In this document: positions 1-8,069 of the stretch, piece after piece
Layout: each line of letters starts with the position of its first letter
Position numbering within the stretch: the stretch's first letter is position 1
Assembly (NCBI GenBank): GCA_002689925.1
Contig: NZIO01000040.1
Location: 1-50,973 of the forward strand
DNA from: Candidatus Pelagibacter sp.
GTDB lineage: Bacteria > Pseudomonadota > Alphaproteobacteria > Pelagibacterales > Pelagibacteraceae
Direction: 5' to 3'
Length of the DNA stretch: 50,973 nucleotides
Notes under the pieces: generated by a model
Told to the model about the DNA's origin: nothing
Seen by the model: only the letters and a program-made list of their open reading frames with translations
The model's database searches: none
Translations under genes and position numbers: made by a program

Positions 1-92
1 AATACCCGATCCCATTCCGAACTCGGAAGTCAAGCCCTTCAGCGCCGATGGTACTTTGTCTTAAGGCACGGGAGAGTAGGACATTGCCAGGC
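1..92 (+). rRNA. rrf: 5S ribosomal RNA, 3' portion (5' end outside window)
   Basis: The first 92 bases match the middle and 3' end of bacterial 5S rRNA. The conserved loop CCGAACTCGGAAGT lies near position 17, AGCGCCGATGGTA near position 41, GGGAGAGTAGG near position 70, and the closing strand TGCCAGGC ends about position 92. Roughly 25 bases of the 5' end are cut off by the window border. The sequence is much richer in GC than its surroundings, as expected for rRNA. A weak AT-only inverted repeat (ATTAAAAC/GTTTTAAT, 102-119) follows and could end or process the transcript. rpmJ begins 36 bases downstream. No 23S rRNA is visible. Confidence 0.93.
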
Positions 93-128
93 AGATTATT
101 AATTAAAACAAGTTTTAATAGAATATTT

Positions 129-254
129 ATGAAAGTTGTTAGCTCATTAAAATCATTAAAAAAAAGAGACTTAAATTCTAAATTAGTTAGAAGAAGAGGG
201 CGTATTTATATAATTAATAAAAAGAATCCAAAGTATAAAGCGCGTCAAGGTTAG
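129..254 (+). CDS. rpmJ: 50S ribosomal protein L36 (bL36)
   Basis: This 41-residue, very basic protein of the large ribosomal subunit has the pattern [20 protein letters not shown] and ends in KARQG. That is the alphaproteobacterial form of L36, which lacks the zinc-binding cysteines found in the E. coli type. The start is ATG at 129. An open reading frame extends upstream to 48, but that part lies inside the 5S rRNA and is not homologous. There is no clear Shine-Dalgarno sequence. It sits directly behind 5S rRNA and 41 bases before pntAA, so it may be read from the rRNA transcript. Confidence 0.93.
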   Translation: MKVVSSLKSLKKRDLNSKLVRRRGRIYIINKKNPKYKARQG

Positions 255-295
255 TAATTGAAAAATATTCCAATTTATAAGAATTTAATTAACTT

Positions 296-1384
296 ATGAT
301 TATTGGCTCTATAAAAGAAAATTTATCTTTAGAAAAAAGAATAGCCATCACACCAGATATTGCCAAAAAATACATTAACCTAGGTCTTGAAGTATTTTTA
401 CCTAAAAATTATGGTTCGTATTTAGGACACAAGGATAGTGAGTACAAAGAATTAGGTGTAAAAACTTCCCAAGATGAAAAAGAAATTTTAAGTCATGCAG
501 ATATTATGACTCAATTAGGATTATTATCAGAAGATAAAGTTTTATTAATGAAAGAAAACCAAACTTTAATTGGAGTTTTTAATCCATACGACAATAAAGA
601 AAAAATAAACAGTTTAGTTAAAAGGAAGATTAATGTTTTTTCTTTAGAATTATTGCCAAGGATAACTAGAGCTCAGTCTATGGATGTGCTTTCTTCTCAA
701 GCTAATCTTGCAGGGTATAAAGCTGTTATAGAATCGTTTGCAAATTTTGAAAAAGCTATACCTATGATGATGACCGCAGCAGGAACAATTCCTGCGGCAA
801 AAGTTTTAGTAATTGGCGCTGGTGTTGCGGGATTACAAGCAATTGCAACTGCAAAAAGAATGGGTGCAATTGTTTTTGCTACGGATGTAAGAATGGCCTC
901 TAAAGAACAAGTAGAAAGTTTAGGAGGAAAGTTTTTAACTATTGAGGGTACAGAAAATCTTGAAACAAAAAGTGGCTATGCAAAAGAGGGTTCAGAAGAT
1001 TTTAAAAAAAAACAAGAAGAATTGCTAAGTGAAACTTTAAAAAAAATTGATATTGTAATTTGTACCGCTTTGATTCCAGGGAAAAAAGCGCCAGTAATAA
1101 TTAAAGACAACATGATAAATAATATGCAGGCAGGTTCAATAATATATGACTTGGCTGCGGTACAAGGAGGCAATACTGCATTTAGTCAAGTAAACAAAGT
1201 AGTAGACAAAGGAGGAGTTAGAATTATGGGAGAAGCAAATATTCTTAATAAACTTCCAATCTCTGCATCAAGTTTATATGCAAAAAATATTTTTAATTTT
1301 GTTGCAAATTTATATGACAAAGAAAAAAAAACAATTAACATAAATTTAGAGGATGAGATAATAGAAAAAACCTTGATTAAATAA
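296..1384 (+). CDS. pntAA: NAD(P) transhydrogenase subunit alpha part 1 (PntAA)
   Basis: This is the NAD(H)-binding domain I of proton-translocating transhydrogenase, which uses the proton gradient to make NADPH from NADH. At 362 residues it is near the size of the separate PntAA subunit of other alphaproteobacteria. It shows the alanine dehydrogenase/PNT fold: PRITRAQSMDVLSSQANLAG (about 121-140), a Rossmann motif GAGVAG (174-179), and the tail element GEANILNKLP. No membrane segments are seen, consistent with a cytoplasmic peripheral subunit. It heads the three-gene set pntAA-pntAB-pntB, with 4 bases to the next gene. Confidence 0.95.
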   Translation: MIIGSIKENLSLEKRIAITPDIAKKYINLGLEVFLPKNYGSYLGHKDSEYKELGVKTSQDEKEILSHADIMTQLGLLSEDKVLLMKENQTLIGVFNPYDNKEKINSLVKRKINVFSLELLPRITRAQSMDVLSSQANLAGYKAVIESFANFEKAIPMMMTAAGTIPAAKVLVIGAGVAGLQAIATAKRMGAIVFATDVRMASKEQVESLGGKFLTIEGTENLETKSGYAKEGSEDFKKKQEELLSETLKKIDIVICTALIPGKKAPVIIKDNMINNMQAGSIIYDLAAVQGGNTAFSQVNKVVDKGGVRIMGEANILNKLPISASSLYAKNIFNFVANLYDKEKKTININLEDEIIEKTLIK

Positions 1385-1388
1385 GATT

Positions 1389-1697
1389 ATGGAAATAGAT
1401 CCTTTTATATTTAGACTAAGTATTTTTATCCTTTCAATTTTTGTTGGATATTATGTTGTATGGAGTGTAACACCTTCTTTGCATACACCTTTAATGTCTG
1501 TAACAAATGCAATTTCTTCTGTAATTATTGTAGGAGCCATCATAGCTGGATTAGCTGGAAATTCTGAAAGCATTTTTAATACTTCAAGTATTTTTGGATT
1601 TTTAGCAATATCTTTGGCAGCAATAAATATTTTTGGGGGATTTCTAGTCACTCAGAGAATGTTATCGATGTATAAAAAAAAAAAGAAAGATAAATAA
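1389..1697 (+). CDS. pntAB: NAD(P) transhydrogenase subunit alpha part 2 (PntAB)
   Basis: This short membrane subunit of 102 residues forms part of domain II (the proton channel) of the transhydrogenase. Three to four hydrophobic helices are visible, with the family signature VWSVTPSLHTPLMSVTNAIS at about residues 24-43. The C-terminus is lysine-rich (YKKKKKDK) and cytoplasmic. It overlaps pntB by one base (TAATG), implying translational coupling. A separate PntAB is the alphaproteobacterial arrangement; in E. coli it is fused to PntAA. Confidence 0.95.
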   Translation: MEIDPFIFRLSIFILSIFVGYYVVWSVTPSLHTPLMSVTNAISSVIIVGAIIAGLAGNSESIFNTSSIFGFLAISLAAINIFGGFLVTQRMLSMYKKKKKDK

Positions 1698-3097
1698 TGA
1701 TTTCAGCAAATTTATCAGCAATTTTTTATTTGATTTCAGGTGTTTTGTTTATTTTAGCACTTAGAGGATTATCATCTCCAGAAACATCTAGACAGGGTAA
1801 TTTTTTTGGTATTTTAGGAATGGCAATTGCAATAGCAGTTACATTTTTGTCTATAGGAAATTTTTCAAGTGGTTTTATTTATATTTTAATTTTCCTTTTA
1901 ATAGGTGGTTTAATGGGAGCTTTTATTGCTTATAAAATACCCATGACCGCTATGCCAGAACTTGTAGCTGGATTTCATAGTCTAGTAGGTCTTGCAGCAG
2001 TATTTGTTGCAATATCAGCTTTTTTAAATCCAGAAGCTTTTAATCTTGGCTCTCCTGGAGATATAAAGTTAGGAAGTTTAATCGAAATGTCAATTGGTGC
2101 TTCAGTTGGTGCAATAACATTTTCAGGTTCAATAATTGCTTTTTTAAAACTTCAAGGAATAATGTCTGGCTCTCCAATAACATTTAAAGGTCAACATCCT
2201 CTTAATGCTCTAATATTAATTTTTATAGTAGTGGTAGCTTATTTTTTGTGCTCAACTCAATCTTCAAATCTGTTTTGGATTTTACTAGCTATTTCTTTTT
2301 TAATTGGTTTTTTATTGATAATTCCGATTGGTGGTGCAGACATGCCAGTAGTTATATCAATGTTAAACTCATACTCTGGTTGGGCAGCTGCAGGAATTGG
2401 ATTTACATTAGAAAATATTGCATTAATAATTACAGGTGCTTTAGTTGGTTCTTCAGGTGCAATATTATCTTATATAATGTGTAAAGGTATGAACCGTTCT
2501 TTCTTTAGTGTAATTTTAGGAGGATTTGGAGCAACTGACCAATCATCATTTGAAAGAAACAAAGAGCAAAAACCTGTCAAAAGTGGCAATGCAGAAGATG
2601 CAGCATTTTTAATGAAGAATGCATCCTCTGTTATAATTGTTCCTGGTTACGGAATGGCAGTAGCCCAGGCTCAGCATGCATTAAGAGAAATGGTAGATAC
2701 TTTAAAAAGAAATGATATTAAAGTTTCTTATGCAATACATCCTGTTGCTGGAAGAATGCCTGGACATATGAATGTACTATTAGCTGAAGCCAACGTACCT
2801 TATGATGAAGTTTTTGAGTTAGAAGAGATAAATAATGATTTTGCAAATGCAGATGTTGCTTTTGTAATAGGTGCGAATGATGTAACAAACCCAGCAGCAA
2901 AAACTGATCCACAAAGTCCAATTTATGGTATGCCTGTATTAGATGTTGAAAAGTGCAAATCTGTATTGTTTGTAAAAAGAAGTTTATCACCAGGATATGC
3001 TGGAATTGACAATGACTTATTTTATAAAGAAAACACTTTAATGCTTTTTGCTGATGCAAAAAAAATGACCGAAGAAATAATAAAAAATATTGGTTAA
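1697..3097 (+). CDS. pntB: NAD(P) transhydrogenase subunit beta (PntB)
   Basis: This 466-residue subunit has about nine membrane helices in residues 1-270 (domain II), followed by a soluble NADP(H)-binding domain III. Visible markers are GGADMPVVISMLNSYSGWAA (about 212-231) in the membrane part, PGYGMAVAQAQH (about 316-327) at the nucleotide-binding turn, HPVAGRMPGHMNVLLAEA, and the terminal KRSLSPGYAGIDN-type segment. All are standard for PntB. It completes the complex with PntAA and PntAB in the inner membrane. It converges on typA with only 14 bases between stop codons and no convincing terminator. Confidence 0.96.
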   Translation: MISANLSAIFYLISGVLFILALRGLSSPETSRQGNFFGILGMAIAIAVTFLSIGNFSSGFIYILIFLLIGGLMGAFIAYKIPMTAMPELVAGFHSLVGLAAVFVAISAFLNPEAFNLGSPGDIKLGSLIEMSIGASVGAITFSGSIIAFLKLQGIMSGSPITFKGQHPLNALILIFIVVVAYFLCSTQSSNLFWILLAISFLIGFLLIIPIGGADMPVVISMLNSYSGWAAAGIGFTLENIALIITGALVGSSGAILSYIMCKGMNRSFFSVILGGFGATDQSSFERNKEQKPVKSGNAEDAAFLMKNASSVIIVPGYGMAVAQAQHALREMVDTLKRNDIKVSYAIHPVAGRMPGHMNVLLAEANVPYDEVFELEEINNDFANADVAFVIGANDVTNPAAKTDPQSPIYGMPVLDVEKCKSVLFVKRSLSPGYAGIDNDLFYKENTLMLFADAKKMTEEIIKNIG

Positions 3098-3111
3098 CTT
3101 TAAATTAATAT

Positions 3112-4926
3112 TTAAGACTTCGTTCTTCTCTTTCTTTCATGTGGATCTAGATATTTTTTTCTCAGTCTTAAGTTTTTAGGTGTTACTTCTAATACTTCAT
3201 CATCATTTATATAAGCCATTTTTTCCTCAAGACTCATTTGACGAGGAGGGGTTAAGACAACATTTTCATCTGTTCCTTGAGTTCTCATATTTGTTAGTTT
3301 TTTACCCTTTAAAAAATTTACCTCTAAATCATTATCTTTGTTATGTTCACCACAAATCATTCCTTTATAAACTTCAGTATTGTGTCCTATAAACATCTCA
3401 CCTCTTTCTTGTAAATTAAAGATTGCAAATGCAACTGCTGGACCAGTTTCCATTGAAATTAAAGTTCCATTGACTCTTCCAGTTATACCTTCTTTAAAAA
3501 GACCATAGGAATGAAAAGTTCTATTCATTACGCCAGTACCACGAGTTTGGGTCATAAATCTTGATTGATAACCAATTAGCCCACGTGAAGCAGCATGAAA
3601 TATTAGACGAGTTTTACCAGCTCCAGCATCAATCATATTAATCATTTCGGCTCTACGTTTATTCATATTATCTATAATTTTAGAAGAAAATTCAGCATCC
3701 AAATCTATAGTTACTTCTTCTATTGGCTCAGTTTTATTACCATCAGCATCTGTTTTAAAAATAACTTGTGGGCGAGAAACTGTAAGTTCAAATCCTTCTC
3801 TTCTCATTGTTTCTACTAATACGCCTAATTGTAATTCACCTCGTCCGCTAATTTGAAATGAATCTTTATTATTATTTTCTGAAAAGCTTATACCAACATT
3901 ATTTTCATCTTCATTAAGCAAACGTTCTCTAATTTGCGTAGAAGTTAATTTTGTACCATCTATCCCTGCTAGAGGTGAAGAATTTACACTTATGCTAATT
4001 GACATCGTGGGTGGGTCAATAGGAGTGCTTGGTAAAGGTTTTTCAACCGTAAGATCACAAATAGTGTCAGCAACTGTTGCTTTAGTTAATCCAGCAATGA
4101 TAACAATATCGCCCGCCACTACTTTTTCAACAGGAACCTTTTTTGTTCCTTCGAATCTTAAAAGCTTAGTAAGTCTACCCGCATCAACTTTTTGACCATC
4201 CAAGTTAATTGCTTTTACATTTTGATTTATTTGTGCAGTACCTTGTCCCACACGTCCAACTAAACACCTTCCTAAAAAACTATCTGCATAAAGAAGAGTA
4301 GAAAGCATAGCAAATGGTTTGTCAGCTTCTACTTTTGGAGCAGGAACATGATTTAATATTAAGTCTAATAAACTATGTAAATTTTCTTTAGGTTGATCTA
4401 ATTCTTTTACAGCCCAACCGTCACGTCCTGAGGCATAAAGAATTGGAAAATCTAATTGTTCATCTGAAGCCCCTAAAGCAACAAATAAATCAAAAACTTC
4501 ATCAATAATTTCTTTTGGTCTTGCATCTTTTCTATCAATCTTATTTATTATAACTATAGGCTTAAGTCCTTGTGCCAAGGCTTTTTTCATTACAAAGCTT
4601 GTTCCTGGTAGACACCCTTCTGCTGCATCAGTCAAGAGTATTACTCCATCTGCCATATCTAAAACCCTTTCTACTTCACTAGAAAAATCAGAGTGCCCTG
4701 GAGTATCAATTATATTAATTCTGGTTTCTTTCCATTTTATTGAAGCAGGTTTGGCAAGAATGGTTATTCCTCTTTCTTTTTCTAAATCCCCACTATCCAT
4801 TATCCTTTCTTCAATTTGTTGATTATCACGCCACAGACCACTTTGTTTCATGATGGAATCTATAAGGGTAGTTTTTCCATGATCTACATGAGCAACAATA
4901 GCTATATTTCTAATTTTTTGTGACAT
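3112..4926 (-). CDS. typA: Ribosome-associated translational GTPase TypA/BipA
   Basis: This 604-residue elongation-factor-like GTPase binds the ribosome and aids 50S assembly and stress or cold adaptation. The G1 motif AHVDHGKT is at residues 12-19. RGITI, DTPGHSDF and NKID follow, then the domain-III/V blocks and the BipA-specific C-terminal domain (GPAVAFAIFNLQERG, LTNMRTQGTDENV). The start is ATG at 4926 (MSQKIRNIAIVAH). A possible TTG at 4962 would add 12 residues that do not resemble the family. It lies 50 bases downstream of tRNA-fMet and rpsU on the same strand. Confidence 0.96.
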   Translation of the reverse strand: MSQKIRNIAIVAHVDHGKTTLIDSIMKQSGLWRDNQQIEERIMDSGDLEKERGITILAKPASIKWKETRINIIDTPGHSDFSSEVERVLDMADGVILLTDAAEGCLPGTSFVMKKALAQGLKPIVIINKIDRKDARPKEIIDEVFDLFVALGASDEQLDFPILYASGRDGWAVKELDQPKENLHSLLDLILNHVPAPKVEADKPFAMLSTLLYADSFLGRCLVGRVGQGTAQINQNVKAINLDGQKVDAGRLTKLLRFEGTKKVPVEKVVAGDIVIIAGLTKATVADTICDLTVEKPLPSTPIDPPTMSISISVNSSPLAGIDGTKLTSTQIRERLLNEDENNVGISFSENNNKDSFQISGRGELQLGVLVETMRREGFELTVSRPQVIFKTDADGNKTEPIEEVTIDLDAEFSSKIIDNMNKRRAEMINMIDAGAGKTRLIFHAASRGLIGYQSRFMTQTRGTGVMNRTFHSYGLFKEGITGRVNGTLISMETGPAVAFAIFNLQERGEMFIGHNTEVYKGMICGEHNKDNDLEVNFLKGKKLTNMRTQGTDENVVLTPPRQMSLEEKMAYINDDEVLEVTPKNLRLRKKYLDPHERKRRTKS

Positions 4927-4976
4927 ATCTATAAATATTTTTTTATTAATTTTAAAAAACAAATTCCAAACTTAAT

Positions 4977-5053
<77 letters not shown>

Positions 5054-5078
5054 ATAATTAAAATTTAGATAATATCGT

Positions 5079-5276
5079 TTAAAGACTTCTATTTCTAATT
5101 TTTTGAAGTTTTTTTGATCTTTTAATGTTTTCTGATTTAACTCTTTTTTTTCTTTCAGAAGGTTTTTCATAGTTACTTTTAAGTTTTATAACTTTAAAAA
5201 AACCATCCTTCTGAAGTTTTCTTTTGAGAATTCTCAGAGCTTGATCAACATTGTTATCTTTTACTTCTATCTTAAT
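5079..5276 (-). CDS. rpsU: 30S ribosomal protein S21 (bS21) with apparent ATT start codon
   Basis: This 65-residue basic protein sits on the 30S platform near the anti-Shine-Dalgarno. The sequence contains DNNVDQALRILKRKLQKDG followed by YEKPSERKKRVK, a clear match to the alphaproteobacterial S21 pattern. The frame has no ATG, GTG or TTG at its beginning. An in-frame TAG lies just upstream, and the only codons between it and the conserved body are GAG GTA ATT ATT. The second ATT (5276-5274) aligns with the usual first Met and lies 5 bases after a perfect AGGAGG (5287-5282). I take ATT as the start. A base error changing ATG to ATT is the alternative. Confidence 0.85.
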   Translation of the reverse strand: MKIEVKDNNVDQALRILKRKLQKDGFFKVIKLKSNYEKPSERKKRVKSENIKRSKKLQKIRNRSL

Positions 5277-5281
5277 AATTA

Positions 5282-5287
5282 CCTCCT
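5282..5287 (-). promoter_or_regulatory. Perfect Shine-Dalgarno AGGAGG of rpsU
   Basis: The minus strand reads GTAGGAGGTAATTATTAAG, so AGGAGG ends 5 bases before the ATT that aligns with the S21 first residue. Most gene starts in this window have weak or no visible Shine-Dalgarno, so a full six-base match here is conspicuous and decides the start. Strong ribosome binding paired with a poor start codon would suit autoregulation by S21 or by initiation factors. That is inference. Confidence 0.8.
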
Positions 5288-5339
5288 ACGGTGAGACTAC
5301 GTAACACTAATAAAAATAATTGTCCACCATGTTTAGTGG

Positions 5340-5831
5340 TTAATAAGGCTTTTTGGGTACTTTTTTTTCAAAATCTTTTCTATATTTGATTAATCTTTTT
5401 AATATGTTTGGATATCTAGTAGATAGTATTGAAACAGCTAATAAAGCAGCATTCACTGCCCCAGCTTTACCAATTGCAAGAGTTCCAACTGGTATTCCAC
5501 TTGGCATTTGAACTGTTGAAAGCAAGCTATCAAGACCTTTTAATTTACTTTCAGTAGGTACTCCTAGTACAGGTATGGTTGTTAAAGATGCTGTTACTCC
5601 TGCTAGGTGTGCTGACATTCCTGCGGCAGCAATTATTACTTCCATTTTATTTTTTTCAGCTTCTTTAAGAAATTTATGTAATCTTTTAGGTGTTCTGTGA
5701 GCAGAAATCACTCTTACATCATGTTTAACTCCAAATTGTTTTAAAGTAGCACTACAATGTTCCATAACATTAGCCCAGTCTGATTTACTACCCATTATAA
5801 TACCAACCAATTTAGAATTTTTATCTTTCAT
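5340..5831 (-). CDS. purE: N5-carboxyaminoimidazole ribonucleotide mutase (PurE)
   Basis: PurE interconverts N5-CAIR and CAIR in purine synthesis. The length of 163 residues is normal for class I PurE. GSKSD (14-18) is the substrate/phosphate loop, SAHRTP (about 43-48) carries the catalytic His45, and AAAGMSAHLAGVTAS and GVPTESKLKGLDSLLSTVQMP follow in the usual order. It lies 6 bases behind trcR. PurK, which makes its substrate, is not in the window. Confidence 0.95.
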   Translation of the reverse strand: MKDKNSKLVGIIMGSKSDWANVMEHCSATLKQFGVKHDVRVISAHRTPKRLHKFLKEAEKNKMEVIIAAAGMSAHLAGVTASLTTIPVLGVPTESKLKGLDSLLSTVQMPSGIPVGTLAIGKAGAVNAALLAVSILSTRYPNILKRLIKYRKDFEKKVPKKPY

Positions 5832-5837
5832 ATAATT

Positions 5838-6419
5838 TTATTGAAGTTTTTTATTATTTCTTTCTTCTTTTTCCTTTTTCTTTTTTTCTCTTTCTACTTT
5901 TCTATTAGCTTTATCTATAGCATTTTTAAGATCTAATTGAGAACAAAGATTAGAAATTACAGGATCTTTTGGTGTTAAACTAGAAAAGTTCCAATAACTT
6001 CTATTTCTAATTAGAGAGATTGTGTTCTTTGTAGTGCCCACTAATTTACTTATTTGTCCATCTAATAATTGAGGATAATTTTTTACCAACCAATATATTG
6101 CATTAGGTCTATCCTGTCTTTTAGAAAGGGGAGTATATTTTGGTCGCTTTTTTTCTTTTGATCTTATTTCAATAGTCTTTTTATTTAAAGTTAAAGGTCT
6201 ATTTTGATCTTCTGATGAAGCTTCAATTTCTTCTCTAGTAAGTTGACCTGCAAGAATGGGATTGTAAGCCCTTATTCCTTTTGCAACATCTCCATTAGCT
6301 ATTCCTTGAACTTCTAGCTCATGCAATTTACAAAAATCCGCAATTTGTTTAAATGAAATGTTTGTATTTTCAACTAACCAAACAGCAGTAGCTTTTGGCA
6401 TCAAAGGCGCTTGACTCAT
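5838..6419 (-). CDS. trcR: TrcR / DUF1013 family transcriptional regulator
   Basis: This 193-residue protein carries the DUF1013 signature of alphaproteobacteria: [20 protein letters not shown] near the N-terminus, then [20 protein letters not shown], and a second helix-turn-helix-like block around residues 105-140 ([25 protein letters not shown]). In Caulobacter the family member is TrcR, a cell-cycle transcription factor. The C-terminus is a run of Lys/Glu/Arg. Its ATG overlaps the rpmE stop (ATGA), so the two are translationally coupled. Family assignment is firm; its targets here are unknown. Confidence 0.85.
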   Translation of the reverse strand: MSQAPLMPKATAVWLVENTNISFKQIADFCKLHELEVQGIANGDVAKGIRAYNPILAGQLTREEIEASSEDQNRPLTLNKKTIEIRSKEKKRPKYTPLSKRQDRPNAIYWLVKNYPQLLDGQISKLVGTTKNTISLIRNRSYWNFSSLTPKDPVISNLCSQLDLKNAIDKANRKVEREKKKKEKEERNNKKLQ

Positions 6420-6646
6420 TTAGATTTTATGGCTGTTAAATTTTTAAATTTTTTATTAAATTTGCTCACTCTACCTTTATCAAGGATTTTTTGTTTCCCA
6501 CCTGTCCAGGCTGCATGAGATTTAGGGTCAATATCTAGTTTAAGAGTTTCACCTTCTTTACCCCACGTAGACATAGTTTCAAAATGACTTCCATCAGTCA
6601 TTAAAACTTTTATTTTGTGATAATCAGGATGTATTTTTTTTTTCAT
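6416..6646 (-). CDS. rpmE: 50S ribosomal protein L31 (bL31)
   Basis: This 76-residue basic protein has [20 protein letters not shown] at the start and [15 protein letters not shown] in the centre, the alphaproteobacterial L31 form. It has no zinc-binding cysteines. It is the first gene of a likely rpmE-trcR-purE unit: it has a good promoter candidate 21 bases upstream, and its stop overlaps trcR by four bases. Confidence 0.93.
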   Translation of the reverse strand: MKKKIHPDYHKIKVLMTDGSHFETMSTWGKEGETLKLDIDPKSHAAWTGGKQKILDKGRVSKFNKKFKNLTAIKSK

Positions 6647-6666
6647 ATAATTAATATTTTTTTGAT

Positions 6667-6694
6667 TTTATAGCAAAAAGAAGGAATAAAACAA
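6667..6694 (-). promoter_or_regulatory. Candidate sigma-70 promoter for rpmE-trcR-purE
   Basis: On the minus strand TTGTTT (6694-6689) is followed after 16 bases by TATAAA (6672-6667). The rpmE ATG is 20 bases further. The gap between suhB and rpmE is 66 bases, which fits a new transcription unit starting here. This rests on consensus match only. Confidence 0.45.
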
Positions 6695-6712
6695 TAAGAA
6701 ATACGCATGAAT

Positions 6713-7504
6713 TTATTTCTTTAAAACCTTTATTATTTCACTTCCAATTTTTGAATTAGTAGCGAGAATGGCTCTGTTAGCAATAAAATTTTCACCACCT
6801 TCAAAATCTGTAACAAACCCTCCAGCTTCTTTGACCAAAATAATGCCCGCAGCATAATCCCAGTAGTTTAAATTTCTTTGCCAATAACCATCACACCTGC
6901 CAGCTGCAACATATGCCATGTCTAGTGCTGCACTACCAAGAATTCTTATTGGGCAAAGTGTAATTTCATTAATCATACTAAATTCTTTAAGAGTTTTATC
7001 TTTTTCTAGTGAATTAAATTTAGGAAAGCCTGTAAAAATTAAAGAATTTTCTAATTTATTTCTTCCAGACACTCTCATTCTATAGTTGTTTAAATAAGAG
7101 CCTTCTCCTTTTTCTGCAGCGAACAATTCATCTTTGATTGGGTCGTAAATGACTCCAGCTATTATTTCTTTATTTTTTTCGAGCGCTACTGAAATACAAA
7201 AGTGAGGAACACCATGTAGAAAGTTAAAAGTTCCATCTATTGGATCTATTACCCATTTAAATTCACTTTCTTTTTTTTCAATAGCACCACTTTCTTCACT
7301 TAAAATTTGATAATTTGGTCTTGCTTTACTTAACTCATCAATTAAAATTTCCTCTACTTTTTTATCAGATGTTGTTACAAAGTCACCTGGACCTTTAAGA
7401 GAAACTTGCAACTTTTCTATTTCCCCAAAATCTCTAATTATTACTTTTGAAGCCTTTAAACAAGATTTAATCATTACGTTAATATTTGGAGAAGATAATT
7501 TCAT
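6713..7504 (-). CDS. suhB: Inositol monophosphatase family protein (SuhB)
   Basis: This Mg2+-dependent phosphatase has 263 residues. Metal-binding motifs are in place: SEESG (69-73), WVIDPIDGTFNFLHG (84-98, DPIDGT at 87-92), and the C-terminal NYWDYAAGIILVKEAGG. In bacteria SuhB dephosphorylates inositol phosphates and can also act on rRNA transcription complexes; which applies here cannot be seen. Its ATG overlaps the efp stop by one base (TAATG). It is the last gene of the tkt-to-suhB run. Confidence 0.92.
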   Translation of the reverse strand: MKLSSPNINVMIKSCLKASKVIIRDFGEIEKLQVSLKGPGDFVTTSDKKVEEILIDELSKARPNYQILSEESGAIEKKESEFKWVIDPIDGTFNFLHGVPHFCISVALEKNKEIIAGVIYDPIKDELFAAEKGEGSYLNNYRMRVSGRNKLENSLIFTGFPKFNSLEKDKTLKEFSMINEITLCPIRILGSAALDMAYVAAGRCDGYWQRNLNYWDYAAGIILVKEAGGFVTDFEGGENFIANRAILATNSKIGSEIIKVLKK

Positions 7505-8067
7505 TATTTAATTTTTTTTACATACTCAAGATTTCTAGTGTCTAAAATTATTTTATCACCTGAACTAATAAATGGTGGAACTCCTATATTGAGACCGTTA
7601 TCTAAAGTTGCTGGTTTATAAGAAGAAGATGCTGTTTGCCCTTTAATTGACGCATCAGTTTCCATCACGATTGCCTCAATTGTATGTGGAAGTTCAATAT
7701 TTAAAGGTTTATTTTCATATAGTTGAACAACAACTTCTAGATTTTCTTTTAGTAATTTACTTTTTTCACCTATTGCTGATTTTGAAATAGAAATTTGTTC
7801 AAAATCAATTTGATCCATAAAAAAACAATTTTCTTGATCTTCATATAAAAAATTAAATTTTTTTTCTTCTACAATCGCTCTTTCAATAGAATCATTTGAT
7901 CTAAATCTTTCATTGAGCTTCGTTCCTCTTTGTAAACTTTTTAGCTCAACTTGATTAAAAGCACCACCTTTACCAGGCTTAACATGCTGACACTTTAAAA
8001 CAGACCATAAATCGTCTTTATATTCAAGAATCATTCCAACTTTAATTTCGTTACCTAATATTTTCAT
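7504..8067 (-). CDS. efp: Elongation factor P
   Basis: EF-P has 187 residues and three beta-barrel domains, and relieves ribosome stalling at polyproline. The domain-I tip loop reads KPGKGGAF with the modifiable lysine at position 33, so the EpmA-type lysine is kept. The C-terminus contains GDKIILDTRNLEYVKK, typical of the last barrel. It lies between thiE (2 bases) and suhB (1-base overlap). No modification enzyme is present in the window. Confidence 0.95.
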   Translation of the reverse strand: MKILGNEIKVGMILEYKDDLWSVLKCQHVKPGKGGAFNQVELKSLQRGTKLNERFRSNDSIERAIVEEKKFNFLYEDQENCFFMDQIDFEQISISKSAIGEKSKLLKENLEVVVQLYENKPLNIELPHTIEAIVMETDASIKGQTASSSYKPATLDNGLNIGVPPFISSGDKIILDTRNLEYVKKIK

Positions 8068-8069
8068 TT

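Noticed and set aside
2718-3059. Antisense open frame of 113 residues inside pntB
   Set aside because: It lies wholly opposite conserved PntB domain III and has an unnatural Gln/His/Leu composition; no start signal or family resemblance.
3098-3111. Bidirectional terminator between pntB and typA (TTAAAT/ATTTAA dyad)
   Set aside because: The stem is only six A-T pairs with a four-base loop, too weak to call.
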